Assembly (NCBI GenBank): GCA_022822905.1
Contig: JAJDYE010000029.1
Location: 62,001 to 126,000, forward strand
DNA: 64,000 bases
Source of the DNA: Acidimicrobiia bacterium
GTDB taxonomy: Bacteria > Actinomycetota > Acidimicrobiia > Acidimicrobiales > Bin134
Reading direction: 5' to 3'
In this document: piece by piece, positions 1 through 10,181 of the stretch
How positions within the stretch are numbered: the first letter of the stretch is position 1
Layout: each line of letters starts with the position of its first letter
The notes under the pieces: generated by a model
The model's database searches: none
What the model saw: only the letters and a program-made list of their open reading frames with translations
Told to the model about the DNA's origin: nothing
Position numbers and translations under genes: made by a program

Positions 1-2654
1 CTTGAGCCTACTTTCACGCAGTGCGCGATCTCATGCACGACTTTTGTCTCGTAACCCCCCTCTTCGAGTGTGTACTCAACCTCGGCAGCGTTGGTGCCTC
101 CGCTCTCCCATTTCGGCCCCCCGCCAAGCGACAGATCCAGACAACCTGTAGAAGCATTCATCACCAAATGTAACTTAGGATCAACATTTCTTCGCCACAG
201 CCAAACAGCAGCTGCACCGGCCACAAAGCCAACCACAAATCCCCCAACTGCCGCGCCTAAAGAGGTGGCAGCGGCATAGCTGGCACCTGCAGATAACACA
301 CCGCCAGTGCCACCTGTGAACACTTGTTCTGTCCAGAAGTTGTCGTCGAGGGGTGGCAGCGAGGGGTGCCAGGCGAGGTCGGGGGCGTTGGGGTTGTCGG
401 GGCCGGGGCAGGTGCCGTCGGCGGTTTTGCAGTGCCGGTGGGCCTCAGTCGTCGGGTCGCCGTCGTCGTCCATGTGCAGGTGCTTCGTGAGGCTGTGGTC
501 GATGTGGGCGGGGTGGCTCAGCTTCTGGGCCGTGGCCTGGTCAAGGCTCACCGCCAGCGGCTCGGTCCAATGGAAAGTGCAAGTGCGGGTCCAGCCGTCG
601 TCTTTATCGTTGCGCTTTGCCGCTGTGCAGTTGTCGCGGCCCAGTTCCGGGTCTTTGGTGTCGTCGGGCATGTAGCGCAGCACCTGCGGGGCGATCCAGA
701 ACCGCCCTTCGGACACGTTGACCCAGCTACCGTTCGGACTCGACCAGTGAGGACTCACACCCGCCGCACGGTTGGCGGTGAGCAGCACCGGATCGAGGGA
801 GTCACACTCGATGGTTGTAGGGGTTGTCCAGCCGGACCATTTCTGGCCGGTTCGGGCGCGGGCTCTGATCCTGATTTTGTAGGTCTCGCCCTCCCATCTT
901 TGGGCGTACACCTCGGTAGCCGGTCCCTCGTAGTTCACGCTCTCCTCTCCCGGCGCGGTGTTCTTCAAGTCATAGCGATCTGCGCCACCCACTGAATCCC
1001 ACTCAAGGTGGACCACGCCGTGGGCATTGCACGTCGCTGTGGTGAAGCCCGCGGGCTTGAACACCGCGCACTTGTCCGCAGTCACCAGACTGGACCACGG
1101 CGACTCGCGGTCCTCGCCCAACGCGACGCCTGCCGGAGCACTCGCGACGCGCACCCGCACCCGGTGGGCCCGGTTCGACTCCGCCCCATTCCACCGGTAA
1201 GCGTAGGACTCCACCGTGCTCGGCACCGACCGATAGTTGACCGAGCCGACTGTCGTCCCATCCACCTCCACCTCAAGATGAAGGCGCGGCAACAGCGGAC
1301 CCCGATGCCCCCACGACACCCGCAGCTCCCCGTCTGCCGAGCACACCGCCGACACGTTTGCGGGTGCGGGCGCGGCCAGCGAGTCAGCCGAGCAGGTCAC
1401 CGACGCACTCGCCCACTCCGACCGCCTGGCGTTGGAGAAGTGGGCACGCACCCGCACCGCGTAATCACCAGGCCCGTCCACCCAACGGGTGGCGCTGAGC
1501 ACGCGGGCCAGCCTCCCGTACTTGATTATCTTCCCATCTTTGAGCCACTGCCAATACACCCGCGCACCCGCCGGCAAAACCCACGAGGCAGACAGCACAT
1601 AACCGCCGCCAGAGTACGTACACCCCAGCGCAACACCAGACGGCACCACAACAGGAACCGGCGTCGCAGTCGGCGTCGGCGTGGCAGTCACAGATGGCGT
1701 CGCAGTCGGCGTCGGCGTGGCTGTCACAGATGGCGTCGCAGTCGGCGTCGGCGTGGCTGTCACAGATGGCGTGGCAGTCGGCGTCGGCGTGGCAGTCACA
1801 GATGGCGTCGCAGTCGGCGTCGGCACACAGTCGCTGTGGCCCTGAAGCTGCGTGCCGGTCGGGCACTCCCCCACATGCGACTTGTTGGGATCATGGCACG
1901 CCGACCCCCCATGGGTATGCAGACTCCCGCAACTCGCCGGATCAGGCCAACACGCCCCCGTCGAAGGATCGAAACGCTCCACAGGACACGGCGTCGAACT
2001 AGGAGTGGGGTGAGTGTGCGCGACAGGGCGATCCTGCCACTCGTAGTTGAACACCGCCACCTCCTCCAGGTACGGCGGCACTCGCACCTGCACCTCCCGG
2101 GTGAACGGCGCCACCCGAACCTTGTACTCCTCCAGGTACGGCGGCACTCGCACCTGCACCTCCCGGGTGAACGGCGCCACCCGAACCCGTTTTGTGAACG
2201 GCGCCACCCTAACCTTGTACTCCTCCAGGTACGGCGGCACTCGCACCTGCACCTCCCGGGTGAACGGCGCCACCCGAACCTTGTAACAACCTAGCCAGAT
2301 GCACACCGTTTCGTAGTTGAACACGTCTTCGGTCAGCGTCTTGTAGTGAAACACCGACCGAGACTTGGTCTCGTAGTTGAACACCGGACGGTCTTCGTAG
2401 TTGAACACGTCTTCGGTCAGCGTCTTGTAGTGAAACACCGACCGAGTCTTCGTCTCGTAGTTGAACACGTCTTCGGTCAGCGTCTTGTAGTGAAACACCG
2501 ACCGCTTCTGTGTGAACGGTGCCACCCGAACCCGCACCCGCTCGGTTTGATCATGAGCCGACGCCGACGGTTGAGACCCAGACGACACTGCCAGCGCCAA
2601 CCCCGCAGCCAAGACAGATGCACAAACAGCCGCAACAACGAAACAATGTTTCAC
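1..2654 (-). CDS. Secreted, repeat-rich, membrane-anchored surface protein (partial, runs off the left edge)
   Basis: An uninterrupted frame of about 884 codons starts at GTG 2654 and is still open at base 1; an in-frame TAG at 2660-2658 makes this GTG the furthest possible start. Residues 1 to about 33 form a signal peptide (KHC, a hydrophobic core, then SAS-A). Next come short degenerate repeats around HYKTLTEDVFNYE (about residues 45-119) and VRVAPFT/VRVPPYLEE (about 122-202), a Cys/His-bearing linker, a Thr/Pro repeat stalk (about 275-332), and three Ig/FN3-like beta modules with regularly placed Cys and Trp (about 339-620). A His/Asp-rich stretch lies near 710-740 and a Gly/Ala transmembrane helix ending in WLWRR near 804-826. 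The last visible residues contain HEIAH. The role is unknown; an envelope or adhesion stalk is an inference. The reading frame was checked base by base. Confidence 0.8.
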   Translation of the reverse strand, partial: MKHCFVVAAVCASVLAAGLALAVSSGSQPSASAHDQTERVRVRVAPFTQKRSVFHYKTLTEDVFNYETKTRSVFHYKTLTEDVFNYEDRPVFNYETKSRSVFHYKTLTEDVFNYETVCIWLGCYKVRVAPFTREVQVRVPPYLEEYKVRVAPFTKRVRVAPFTREVQVRVPPYLEEYKVRVAPFTREVQVRVPPYLEEVAVFNYEWQDRPVAHTHPTPSSTPCPVERFDPSTGACWPDPASCGSLHTHGGSACHDPNKSHVGECPTGTQLQGHSDCVPTPTATPSVTATPTPTATPSVTATPTPTATPSVTATPTPTATPSVTATPTPTATPVPVVVPSGVALGCTYSGGGYVLSASWVLPAGARVYWQWLKDGKIIKYGRLARVLSATRWVDGPGDYAVRVRAHFSNARRSEWASASVTCSADSLAAPAPANVSAVCSADGELRVSWGHRGPLLPRLHLEVEVDGTTVGSVNYRSVPSTVESYAYRWNGAESNRAHRVRVRVASAPAGVALGEDRESPWSSLVTADKCAVFKPAGFTTATCNAHGVVHLEWDSVGGADRYDLKNTAPGEESVNYEGPATEVYAQRWEGETYKIRIRARARTGQKWSGWTTPTTIECDSLDPVLLTANRAAGVSPHWSSPNGSWVNVSEGRFWIAPQVLRYMPDDTKDPELGRDNCTAAKRNDKDDGWTRTCTFHWTEPLAVSLDQATAQKLSHPAHIDHSLTKHLHMDDDGDPTTEAHRHCKTADGTCPGPDNPNAPDLAWHPSLPPLDDNFWTEQVFTGGTGGVLSAGASYAAATSLGAAVGGFVVGFVAGAAAVWLWRRNVDPKLHLVMNASTGCLDLSLGGGPKWESGGTNAAEVEYTLEEGGYETKVVHEIAHCVKVGS
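1660..1825 (-). repeat. 36-bp tandem repeat encoding a Thr/Pro stalk
   Basis: Four full 36-bp units start at 1660, 1696, 1732 and 1768, and a fifth partial unit starts at 1804. Each encodes the 12-residue unit TATPSVTATPTP on the minus strand. Unit length is a multiple of three, so copy number can change without a frameshift. The only differences seen between units are gct/gca and gtc/gtg, which suggests recent expansion. Confidence 0.9.
2044..2291 (-). repeat. Tandem VRVAPFT / VRVPPYLEE coding repeats
   Basis: Near-identical units of about 66 bp encode VRVAPFTREVQVRVPPYLEE followed by YK, on the minus strand. Three full units and one short unit (VRVAPFTKR) are present inside the N-terminal part of the surface protein. 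Base-level identity between units is very high, so they look recently duplicated or homogenised. Confidence 0.85.
2311..2510 (-). repeat. Tandem HYKTLTEDVFNYE coding repeats
   Basis: Three units of about 57-60 bp encode RSVFHYKTLTEDVFNYE on the minus strand, and a shorter RPVFNYE unit sits between them. They lie directly after the signal peptide of the surface protein. The repeated FNYE and FHYK blocks look like beta-strand modules; I do not recognise a named family. Confidence 0.85.
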
Positions 2655-2662
2655 GGCCTATG

Positions 2663-2693
2663 TAAATACCCCGTTTTTTTTTTTGTCTGTCAA
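2663..2693 (-). promoter_or_regulatory. Candidate promoter for the surface protein gene
   Basis: On the minus strand a perfect TTGACA (2693-2688) is followed, after 19 nt that include an 11-base A tract, by TATTTA (2668-2663). The GTG start at 2654 lies only 8 nt further on, so the mRNA would have almost no leader. The -10 match is weak and the spacer is long. The rest of the gap 2655-2945 shows no gene. Confidence 0.35.
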
Positions 2694-2945
2694 GTGCTAA
2701 CCGCGAACAGCCACCCTCCGCCAACTCCGAGCTGCACCGTGGACATCCCCTAACACTGCCCGCCACCAGGCAAAACACCGCCGACCCGCGGCCCAGCAAC
2801 CCGGCTGTGCCTGATCCTGCCACCTGCCCAATCACCTGCGGGCGTACCACCAACGCGCGCGTACCAACAGGCTGCTAACAATCGGTCCTGCCGAGAACCG
2901 TGAGGTTGCCTTCCGACCGCCGCGACCCCCAAACGGAGCCGGGAA

Positions 2946-5270
2946 CTACTCCAACGCCATTCCGAATTCGCGGAAGTCTTCTAGGAGGGCGCCGTCTACG
3001 TCGGGGGCGGGGGGGCCGGGGAGGTAGGTCACCTGGTGGATGGTGCCGGTGTAGGGGAAGGTGCCGTGGCGCTGGTAGATGTCCCATGACACCGGGGAGC
3101 GCCGGTTGAGGCCGACGTCGATGCCCTGCCAGGGCAGAAAGCCGATCATCTGGGGGACTTCGGCGAGTGTGGCGCCCTCTTGCCCGTCGGCGCTCACGGT
3201 GAAATTCCAGATGCGCCCGCCAGGGGCGGCGGCGTCGACCACAACTTCGCGGCACTCCCCCGGCAGGCTTACGGGGTCAGCGGCCAAGTACCGGCCCGAG
3301 CTGTTGACCACAAAGTGCAGGGCGTCGTTCTCGATGTAGAGCACATAACCCGATGCCTGGCTGCCGTGGGCCACCAGCACACCCTGGTCGCCGGGGCGGT
3401 GGTGCAGATCCACGGTGAAGGTGAAGTTGCCCCCGGCGATGAGCCGAGACGACCGCAATCGCTCCACGGTGGGCGATCCGGGCAGGATGCGCAGCTCCCG
3501 GGTGAGCCTGGCGTGCTCGGGCGGTTTCAACGTGCGGAAGAGCCCGGAGGCTTCGTCGAGGGGGAAGACCCGGTTTCGCCAGGCGGCCTCCTCCCAGGCC
3601 TCCACCATCTCGGCCAGCTTCTCGGGCTCGGCGTCGGCCAGGTCGTTGCGCTCGTTGAAGTCGTCGGCCAAATTGAACAGCTCCCAGCGATCCTCGCTGA
3701 ACGGGGTGTGGTGCTCGTGGAAGATGGCCGCCCCCCAGCCGTCGCGGTACATGCCCCGGTGGCCGATGCACTCGATGTACTGCTCGGTGTGGTCGGACGG
3801 GGCGTCGGCATCGCTCAGCGTGGGCGCGAACGACACCCCGTCGGGGGCGTCGGAGGCCTGTCCGTGGCGCTCGGTGGGCACGTCGAGGCCGAGCAGGTCG
3901 GCGAGGGTGGGCAGCAGGTCGGTGATGTGGGTGTACTGGTGGCGCAGCTCCCCGCCCATGGCCGTGGTGCGGGCCGGCCACGACAGCACCATGGGCACCG
4001 AGTGGCCGCCCCGGTGGGCAGTGATCTTGTAGAGCCGGAAGGGGGTGTTGCAGGCCATGGCCCATCCCCGGGGATAGTGGGGCCAGGTGGTGGGGCCGCC
4101 GATTTCGTCGGCCTCGAGGGCCTCGATCTCGAATTCGCTCACCGGCGGGGAGGGCCGGGCCCCGGTGCCGCTGTGGGTGAAATACGAAGTGCTGCCCTGG
4201 GCCCGGCCCTCTCGGGACGCCCCGTTGTCGCTGGTGAACACGAAGATGGTGTTGTCGAGCTGGCCGAGCGCCTCCAACTCGGCTGAGATGCGGGCCACGC
4301 TCTCATCGATCGACTCCACCATGGCGGCGTAAACCTCCATGTAGCGGGCCATCACCCGGCGGTCGGGCTCGGGATAGCTGTCCCAGGCTCGCACGTCCTC
4401 GTTGGGCTCGGTATTGCGGGGGGGCAGCTCGGCATCGATGGGGACGATGCCCATTTCCTTTTGCCGGGCCAAGCGCTCCTCGCGGAGCTGGTCCCAGCCC
4501 TTGTCGTAGTTGCCCCGGTGGCGGGCGGTGTCGGTGGCCTTGGCGTGCAGCGGGGCGTGGACCGCCCCGTGGGCGTAGTACAAAAAGAGCGGCTTGTCGG
4601 GGTCGGTGGTCTTTACCTCGCGGATCATGCGACACGCCCGGTCGGTGAGGTCGTCGGTCAGGTAGTAGCCCTCGGGATACTCGTCCACGTGCACGGGGTT
4701 GTTGCCCTCATAAAGCTGATGGGGGAAGTGGAAGTCGGTGAGGGCCTCCAAGAACCCGTAGTACTGGTCGAAGCCTCTCTGGAGCGGCCACGAGTGGGTG
4801 TCGCCGGCGATCGACAGGTCGGACTCCAAACAGAGATGCCACTTGCCCACCGCGGCGGTGGCGTAGCCGTTGGCCTTGAGCATCTCGGCCAGCGTTGATT
4901 GGTTGTGGGGCAGTTCGCCGGCATAGCCGGGAAAGCCGGGATCGGCGTTGGCCACGAATCCCATCCCGGCGTGGTGGGAGTTGAGACCGGTCAACAGCGC
5001 AGCCCGGGTGGGCGAGCACAGCGGGGTGACGTGGAAGTTGGTGTAACGAACCCCGGTAGCGGCGAGGGCGTCGATGGCCGGGGTGGGTATCTCCGAGCCA
5101 TAGCAGCCCAGATCGGAGTAGCCCAGATCGTCGGCCAGCACGACCACGATGTTGGGAGCATCGGCGGGCGGCGTGGGCTTGGGGGGCCACCACGACTCCG
5201 AGGTGGCGATGATGCGCCCGATCTTGCCCCCGAAACCGGGATAGTGCTCTTGCTGGCGCTGATCGGTCAT
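2946..5270 (-). CDS. Arylsulfatase-family sulfatase, copy 1
   Basis: A 774-residue member of the formylglycine-dependent sulfatases (alkaline phosphatase fold), expected to hydrolyse sulfate esters. The N-terminus has the metal-binding [10 protein letters not shown] block (D47, D48). The CSPTR motif supplies Cys85, the residue matured to formylglycine, followed by [16 protein letters not shown] is the later metal-binding segment, and the C-terminal 150 residues form a beta-rich LamG-like domain. No signal peptide is seen, so a cytoplasmic enzyme is likely. The start is supported by AGGAG a few bases upstream. It lies 63 nt downstream of a close paralog on the same strand, so the pair is probably cotranscribed. 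The substrate cannot be told from sequence, and no formylglycine-generating enzyme is in the window. Confidence 0.9.
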   Translation of the reverse strand: MTDQRQQEHYPGFGGKIGRIIATSESWWPPKPTPPADAPNIVVVLADDLGYSDLGCYGSEIPTPAIDALAATGVRYTNFHVTPLCSPTRAALLTGLNSHHAGMGFVANADPGFPGYAGELPHNQSTLAEMLKANGYATAAVGKWHLCLESDLSIAGDTHSWPLQRGFDQYYGFLEALTDFHFPHQLYEGNNPVHVDEYPEGYYLTDDLTDRACRMIREVKTTDPDKPLFLYYAHGAVHAPLHAKATDTARHRGNYDKGWDQLREERLARQKEMGIVPIDAELPPRNTEPNEDVRAWDSYPEPDRRVMARYMEVYAAMVESIDESVARISAELEALGQLDNTIFVFTSDNGASREGRAQGSTSYFTHSGTGARPSPPVSEFEIEALEADEIGGPTTWPHYPRGWAMACNTPFRLYKITAHRGGHSVPMVLSWPARTTAMGGELRHQYTHITDLLPTLADLLGLDVPTERHGQASDAPDGVSFAPTLSDADAPSDHTEQYIECIGHRGMYRDGWGAAIFHEHHTPFSEDRWELFNLADDFNERNDLADAEPEKLAEMVEAWEEAAWRNRVFPLDEASGLFRTLKPPEHARLTRELRILPGSPTVERLRSSRLIAGGNFTFTVDLHHRPGDQGVLVAHGSQASGYVLYIENDALHFVVNSSGRYLAADPVSLPGECREVVVDAAAPGGRIWNFTVSADGQEGATLAEVPQMIGFLPWQGIDVGLNRRSPVSWDIYQRHGTFPYTGTIHQVTYLPGPPAPDVDGALLEDFREFGMALE

Positions 5271-5333
5271 CTGTTCTCCTCGTGGCTGCGGCGGCCACTA
5301 TAGATACACCATCCCCCGGCGGGGCGGCGGGGA

Positions 5334-7652
5334 CTATTCGAGGCCCATTCCGATTTCGCGGAGTTCGGCTAGGCGGACTTCTTCGGTGTCGGGGGCGGGG
5401 GGGCCGGGAACGTAGGTCACTTGGTGGATGGTGCCGGTGTAGGGGAACGAGCCGTGGCGCTGGTGGAGCTGCCACGACACCGGGGAGCGACGGTCGACGC
5501 CCACGTCTATGCCCTCCCAGGGGATGAAGCCGTAGATCTGGGGGATGTCTGCCGCGGCGATGCCGGTCTGGCCGTCGGCACCCACCGTGATGTTCCAGAT
5601 GCGCCCGCCGGGGGCGGCGACGTCCAGAACGATCTGGCGGCACTCCCCCGGCAGGTCCATGGGGTCGAACACCATGGGCTGGCCGCCGCCGTTCACCTCG
5701 AAGTACAGGGCGCCGTCTTCGATGTAGAGCACATAGCCCGATGCCTGCCCGCCGTGGGCCACCAGCACGCCCTGGTCGCCGGGTTGGTGGTGCAGGTCGA
5801 CGGTGACGGTGAAGTTGCCCCCCGCGATGATCCGCGACGCTCGGTACCGCTCCACGGTGGGCGTGTCGGGCAGGATCCGCAGCGGCCGGGTGAGCAGGTC
5901 GTGCTCGGCGGGACGGAGCAGGCGGTATAACCCGGTGCCCTCGTCGAGGGGATAAACCCGGTTGCGCCAGGCGGCCTCCTCCCAGGCCTCTACGAGCTCG
6001 GCCAGCTTCTCAGGCTCGGCCTCGGCCAAGTCGACCCGTTCGTTGAGGTCGTCCTCCAGGTTGAACAGCTCCCAGCGGTCGGTGCTGAACGGGGTCATGA
6101 ACTCGTGGAAGGCGGCCGCCCCCCAGCCGTCGCGGTAGTAAGCCCGGTGGCCGATGCACTCGTAGTACTGCTCGGTGCGCTCGGAGGGGGCATCTGGGTC
6201 GCCCAGCGTGGCGGCAAACGACACGCCGTCGGGGCTCTCGGAGGCCAGTCCGTGGCGCTCGGAGGGGATATCTACCCCCACCATCTCCGAAAGGGTGGGC
6301 AGCAGGTCGATGATGTGGGCGTACTGGTGGCGCAGTTCCCCGCCGACCGAAGCAGTGCGGGCCGGCCACGAGAACACGAACGGCACCGAGTGGCCGCCCC
6401 GGTAGGAGGTGATCTTGTAGAGACGGAAGGGGGTGTTGCAGGCCATGGCCCAGCCTCGGGGGTAGTGGGGCCAGGTGGTGGGGCCGCCGATGGCGTCGAG
6501 GGCGTTCATCTCCTCTTCGCCCACCTCCGCCGACGACATTGCCCCGGGATTGCTGTAGGTGAAGTAGGAGGTGGTTCCCTGGGCCCGGCCCTCGCGGGAT
6601 GCGCCGTTGTCGCTGGTGAATACGAAGATGGTGTTATCGAGTTGGCCGATGGCCTCCAGCTCAGCCCGGATGCGGGCCACGCTGTCGTCGATCGACTCCA
6701 CCATGGCGGCGTACACCTCCATGTAGCGGGCCATGACCCGGCGCTCGCCCTCGGAATAGCTGTCCCACGCCCGCACGTCCTCGTCGGGCTCGAAATTGCG
6801 GGGCGGCAGCTCGGTGTCCGGCGGCACCACTCCGAGGTCGATCTGGCGGGTCAGGCGCTCTTCGCGAAGCTGGTCCCAGCCTTTGTCGTAGTTGCCTCGG
6901 TGGCGGGCGATGTCGTCGGCTTTGGCGTGCAGCGGAGCGTGGACCGCCCCGTGGGCGTAGTACAAGAAGAGCGGCTTGTCGGGGTCGGTGGCCTTTACCT
7001 CTCGGATCATGTGGCAGGCCCGGTCGGTGAGATCGTCGGTGAGGTAATACCCCTCTGGATACTCGGAGATGTCGATGGGGCTGTTGCCCTCATACATCAG
7101 GTGGGGGTGATGGAAGTTGGTGAGTGCCTCCAAGAATCCGTAGAACTGGTCGAAGCCCCGCTGGAGCGGCCATGAGTGGGTGTCGCCCGCGATCGACAAG
7201 TCGGTTTCCTTGCACAGATGCCACTTGCCCACCGCCATGGTGGCGTAGCCGCTGGCCTTGAGCATCTCGGCCAGCGTTTGCTGGTTGTGGGGCAGCTCTC
7301 CGGCATAGCCGGGGAAGCCGGGATCGGCGTTGGCCACAAAGCCCACGCCCACATGGTGGGAATTGAGCCCGGTCAAAAGCGCGGCCCGGGTGGGCGAGCA
7401 CAGCGGGGTCACGTGGAAGTTGGTGTAGCGCACTCCGGTGGCGGCCAATTCATCGATGGCCGGGGTGGCGATCTCCGAGCCGTAACAGCCCACGTCGGAA
7501 TAGCCCAGATCGTCGGCCAGCACAACCACGATGTTGGGAGCGCCCTCGGGCGGGGTGGGGCGGGGCGGCCACCACGACTCGGAGGTGGCCATGATCTTGC
7601 CCACCGTGCCCTCGAACCCGGGGTAGTGCTCCTGCTGGCGCTGATCGGTCAT
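5334..7652 (-). CDS. Arylsulfatase-family sulfatase, copy 2
   Basis: A 772-residue paralog of the downstream sulfatase, colinear over its whole length with the same N-terminus ([13 protein letters not shown]). It carries the same [10 protein letters not shown] metal site, Cys85 in CSPTR, SDNGAS, and C-terminal LamG-like domain. An in-frame start 13 codons upstream (7691) exists, but the ATG at 7652 matches the paralog's start and has AAGGAG at good spacing, so it is preferred. Differences between the copies concentrate in loops and the C-terminal domain, which fits substrate divergence after tandem duplication. The amidohydrolase gene ends 66 nt upstream on the same strand, so a three-gene transcript is possible. 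Confidence 0.9.
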   Translation of the reverse strand: MTDQRQQEHYPGFEGTVGKIMATSESWWPPRPTPPEGAPNIVVVLADDLGYSDVGCYGSEIATPAIDELAATGVRYTNFHVTPLCSPTRAALLTGLNSHHVGVGFVANADPGFPGYAGELPHNQQTLAEMLKASGYATMAVGKWHLCKETDLSIAGDTHSWPLQRGFDQFYGFLEALTNFHHPHLMYEGNSPIDISEYPEGYYLTDDLTDRACHMIREVKATDPDKPLFLYYAHGAVHAPLHAKADDIARHRGNYDKGWDQLREERLTRQIDLGVVPPDTELPPRNFEPDEDVRAWDSYSEGERRVMARYMEVYAAMVESIDDSVARIRAELEAIGQLDNTIFVFTSDNGASREGRAQGTTSYFTYSNPGAMSSAEVGEEEMNALDAIGGPTTWPHYPRGWAMACNTPFRLYKITSYRGGHSVPFVFSWPARTASVGGELRHQYAHIIDLLPTLSEMVGVDIPSERHGLASESPDGVSFAATLGDPDAPSERTEQYYECIGHRAYYRDGWGAAAFHEFMTPFSTDRWELFNLEDDLNERVDLAEAEPEKLAELVEAWEEAAWRNRVYPLDEGTGLYRLLRPAEHDLLTRPLRILPDTPTVERYRASRIIAGGNFTVTVDLHHQPGDQGVLVAHGGQASGYVLYIEDGALYFEVNGGGQPMVFDPMDLPGECRQIVLDVAAPGGRIWNITVGADGQTGIAAADIPQIYGFIPWEGIDVGVDRRSPVSWQLHQRHGSFPYTGTIHQVTYVPGPPAPDTEEVRLAELREIGMGLE

Positions 7653-7718
7653 CGGATCTCCTTGTGATTCGCCGCCGACACAATACGGCAATGGCCAACA
7701 GCCATCAGAGGGCAGCGC

Positions 7719-9104
7719 TCAGGCGGGCTGGTAGTCCTCGAGAACTGTGCCCTTGAAGAAACCGGGGTCGGCGCCGGTGCAGAGTCGCACTGCGTTGTCG
7801 CACATGAAAGCCCGGAACTGCGACTCGTCGAGCCAGCCGTTCTCCACCTGCTCATAGGCCTCCGGCATCACGTCGGCCATGTTGGCCACATCCCAGTGGG
7901 CGATATCGGAGCTGAAGACGGCGTTCAACGGGATGCCGCCCGGCAGCTCGGGATCGAAGGCCAGTCGGGTGAGGGGGTCGTCGGCCTCGCATCCGAACCA
8001 GCACGTTGTAGAGATCTGGCGGATCACGTCGTCGGGCCCGGTGATACCCGACGCCTCGAAGTCGTTCACCACGTCCGGGGTGCGGAAGAAATCGGCAAAC
8101 TGGGCGCCGAAGCCGGGCTCGGGATTGAGCTTCCCGGCGTTCTCGGCTAGCAGCCGGTCGAACCGGTCGGAGTCGAAGGCGTCAGGGTCATAGGCCGGCA
8201 GCCCTTCGGGGCCGCGCTTGTGGTAGTGGCCGATCACGTCGTGTACCAGCTGCACCGCCCAGGTGGTGCCCCCTTCGAGGAAGGCCAGCCGCAGATCGGG
8301 GAACCGGTGCAGCACACCGCCGAAGAGAAGCGACTTGAGGGTGGCCTCGCTAGCCCCGGCGAAGTTGCCCATGTGGTTGTAGGAGAAGTTGGTGATCGAC
8401 CGCCGTCCGCTCCACCCCATCGAACCGGAGTGGAAGCCGGCCACCACCCCCAGCTCCACCAGCCGCTGCCACAGCGGGTCGTAGTCATAGGCGCTGTCGA
8501 GTCCCAGCGAGTCGATCCAGGTACCCCCGCCCTCCAGGTCGCGCACCGCGAAGCCGCCCAGCATCGCAACCTTGAAGCCCAGATCGACCACCGCGTGGTC
8601 CAGCGCCGCCACCGCTTCTTGGGGAGTGGCGGTGGGGATGGTGGCCACCGGCACCAGGCGATCGCCGAAGCCGTCGTACACGTCGGCGGTGTAGCGGTTC
8701 CAAGCCCGGCACATCCCCCGGCGGATCTCGTCGTTTCGCTGGCTGGGCACCACCAGCCCCCATGTGGGGTAGCAGAGGGCCAGATCCAAGCCCAGTTCAT
8801 CCAGACGGCGGTACATCAGCTCGGGGGCCATGGCCGCAGCCAGGTCGTCGGTGTTGCCGAACGGGACGCCCCACCACGTCTGGCGGAACGGCCGCACCCG
8901 GGGGCGCTCTTCAGGGGCCACCTGGGCCCAGTGGGAACTCCCGTCGAAGGTGCCCGTGGCCCACAGCGCGTTCAGACCCTCGCTGATGCCCTCGTCCCGC
9001 ACGTAGCGATCTAGGTCGGGCCAGTGCTCCCAATAGTGGCCGTCGCTGTCCACCACCGGGTGGTCGAGCCGCTCTCTGACGTCGGCGGGAGACATCTCGC
9101 TCAT
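7719..9104 (-). CDS. Amidohydrolase family 2 metal-dependent hydrolase
   Basis: A 461-residue protein of the amidohydrolase-2 (ACMSD-like TIM-barrel) family. The first strand motif is VVDSDGHYWEHW rather than a canonical HxH. Later metal-site segments include FHSGSMGW, the LEGGTTWAVQLVHD strand, and the terminal SSDIAHWDV Asp. Family members act as decarboxylases or hydrolases on aromatic acids or cyclic compounds; the substrate here is unknown. It precedes the two sulfatases on the same strand, so a shared degradation role is possible but inferred. The start at 9104 has no clear Shine-Dalgarno sequence; a second ATG lies three codons inside. A different amidohydrolase-2 paralog is at 19394-20536. 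Confidence 0.85.
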   Translation of the reverse strand: MSEMSPADVRERLDHPVVDSDGHYWEHWPDLDRYVRDEGISEGLNALWATGTFDGSSHWAQVAPEERPRVRPFRQTWWGVPFGNTDDLAAAMAPELMYRRLDELGLDLALCYPTWGLVVPSQRNDEIRRGMCRAWNRYTADVYDGFGDRLVPVATIPTATPQEAVAALDHAVVDLGFKVAMLGGFAVRDLEGGGTWIDSLGLDSAYDYDPLWQRLVELGVVAGFHSGSMGWSGRRSITNFSYNHMGNFAGASEATLKSLLFGGVLHRFPDLRLAFLEGGTTWAVQLVHDVIGHYHKRGPEGLPAYDPDAFDSDRFDRLLAENAGKLNPEPGFGAQFADFFRTPDVVNDFEASGITGPDDVIRQISTTCWFGCEADDPLTRLAFDPELPGGIPLNAVFSSDIAHWDVANMADVMPEAYEQVENGWLDESQFRAFMCDNAVRLCTGADPGFFKGTVLEDYQPA

Positions 9105-9160
9105 GGGGTGAGATTAGTAACAGCCCCGTAGAGTGTGCCGGTGATGACGGGAGAGACCAG

Positions 9161-10171
9161 ATGACCGGCGAGCGCAATCGGCGGTGGGTGCTGCGGGCTC
9201 GGCCCCAGGGCGACATCACCGCTGACAACTTGGAGCTGACCGAATTGCCGGTGGCCAAGCCGGGCGATGGCCAGATGCTGGTGCGCAACACGTATCTGTC
9301 TATGGATCCCACCCATCGGATCTGGATGAGCGACTTGGATGCCTACATGCCCCCCATTGAGGTGGGCGAGCCCATGCGGGGGCGCACGTGGGGCACGGTG
9401 ATCGAGTCTCGTCATCCAGACTTCCAGCCCGGCGACGTGGTGACCGGGGGGCTGATCTGGGAGGAGTATTCGGTGCTCGACCGAGCCGAGGCCATTCCAA
9501 TGGACTTGGGGGTGCCGCTGGAGGCGTTCACCGGCGTGCTCGGTCCCACCGGCATGACCGCCTATTGGAGCCTGCTCGACATCGGGGAGCCCCGACCAGG
9601 CGACACCCTGGTGGTGTCGGCGGCCGCCGGGGCCACCGGCTCGGTGGCGGGGCAGATCGGCAAGATCGTGGGCTGTCGCGTGGTGGGGGTGGCCGGTGGG
9701 CCGGAGAAGTGCCGGTTCGTGACCGAGGAACTGGGCTTCGACGCTTGTGTGGACCACAAAGCCGGCAACCTGGACGAGCAGTTCCGGGCGGCATGCCCCG
9801 ACGGCATCGACGTGGACTTCGAGAACGTGGGCGGCGAGGTGATGGATGCTGTTCTGGGCCTGGTGAACAACCACGCCCGGGTGGTGCTGTGCGGCATGAT
9901 CTCCACCTACAACGCTGAGGGCGACTGGTGGTCGCCCCGACTGTTCCGCAATATCTTGTTCCGGCGGTTGAAGGTGCAGGGCGTGATCATCACCGACTAT
10001 TTCCACCGCTTCGGCGAGGCCCTCCCGATCCTGGCCCAGTGGGTGCGCGACGGGCGCATCCGCTACCGGGTAGACGTGGTGAACGGCGTCGAGAACGTCC
10101 CCGAGGCACTGGCTCGGCTCTTCGAGGGCAAGAACATCGGCAAACAGCTCGTACGAGTTTCAGCCGACTAG
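9161..10171 (+). CDS. NADP-dependent MDR oxidoreductase (CurA/PTGR-like, zinc-independent)
   Basis: A 336-residue medium-chain dehydrogenase/reductase of the CurA/leukotriene B4 dehydrogenase branch, which reduces activated double bonds with NADPH. The N-terminal half has the family block YLSMDPTHRIWM. The Rossmann segment reads VVSAAAGATGSVAGQIGKI. No structural or catalytic zinc ligands are seen, as expected for this branch. The start is preceded by GGGAGAG. It is divergent from the amidohydrolase across 56 nt and is followed directly by a SnoaL/NTF2-like gene. The substrate is unknown. Confidence 0.88.
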   Translation: MTGERNRRWVLRARPQGDITADNLELTELPVAKPGDGQMLVRNTYLSMDPTHRIWMSDLDAYMPPIEVGEPMRGRTWGTVIESRHPDFQPGDVVTGGLIWEEYSVLDRAEAIPMDLGVPLEAFTGVLGPTGMTAYWSLLDIGEPRPGDTLVVSAAAGATGSVAGQIGKIVGCRVVGVAGGPEKCRFVTEELGFDACVDHKAGNLDEQFRAACPDGIDVDFENVGGEVMDAVLGLVNNHARVVLCGMISTYNAEGDWWSPRLFRNILFRRLKVQGVIITDYFHRFGEALPILAQWVRDGRIRYRVDVVNGVENVPEALARLFEGKNIGKQLVRVSAD

Positions 10172-10181
10172 CGTGCCAGCC

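Noticed and set aside
1660-1825. Possible CRISPR array (36-bp repeats)
   Set aside because: The units are directly adjacent with no spacers and encode a Thr/Pro stalk in frame.
1008-2294. Long plus-strand ORF of 428 codons rich in Arg, His and Pro
   Set aside because: It is the antisense shadow of the repeat-rich surface protein; the minus frame has signal peptide, domains and TM helix while this one is low-complexity.
3180-4286. Long plus-strand ORF opposite the first sulfatase, with similar cases at 6105-7175, 8220-9014, 29555-31741 and 60014-61153
   Set aside because: They are antisense shadows of strongly conserved genes in GC-rich DNA, without ribosome-binding sites or family features.
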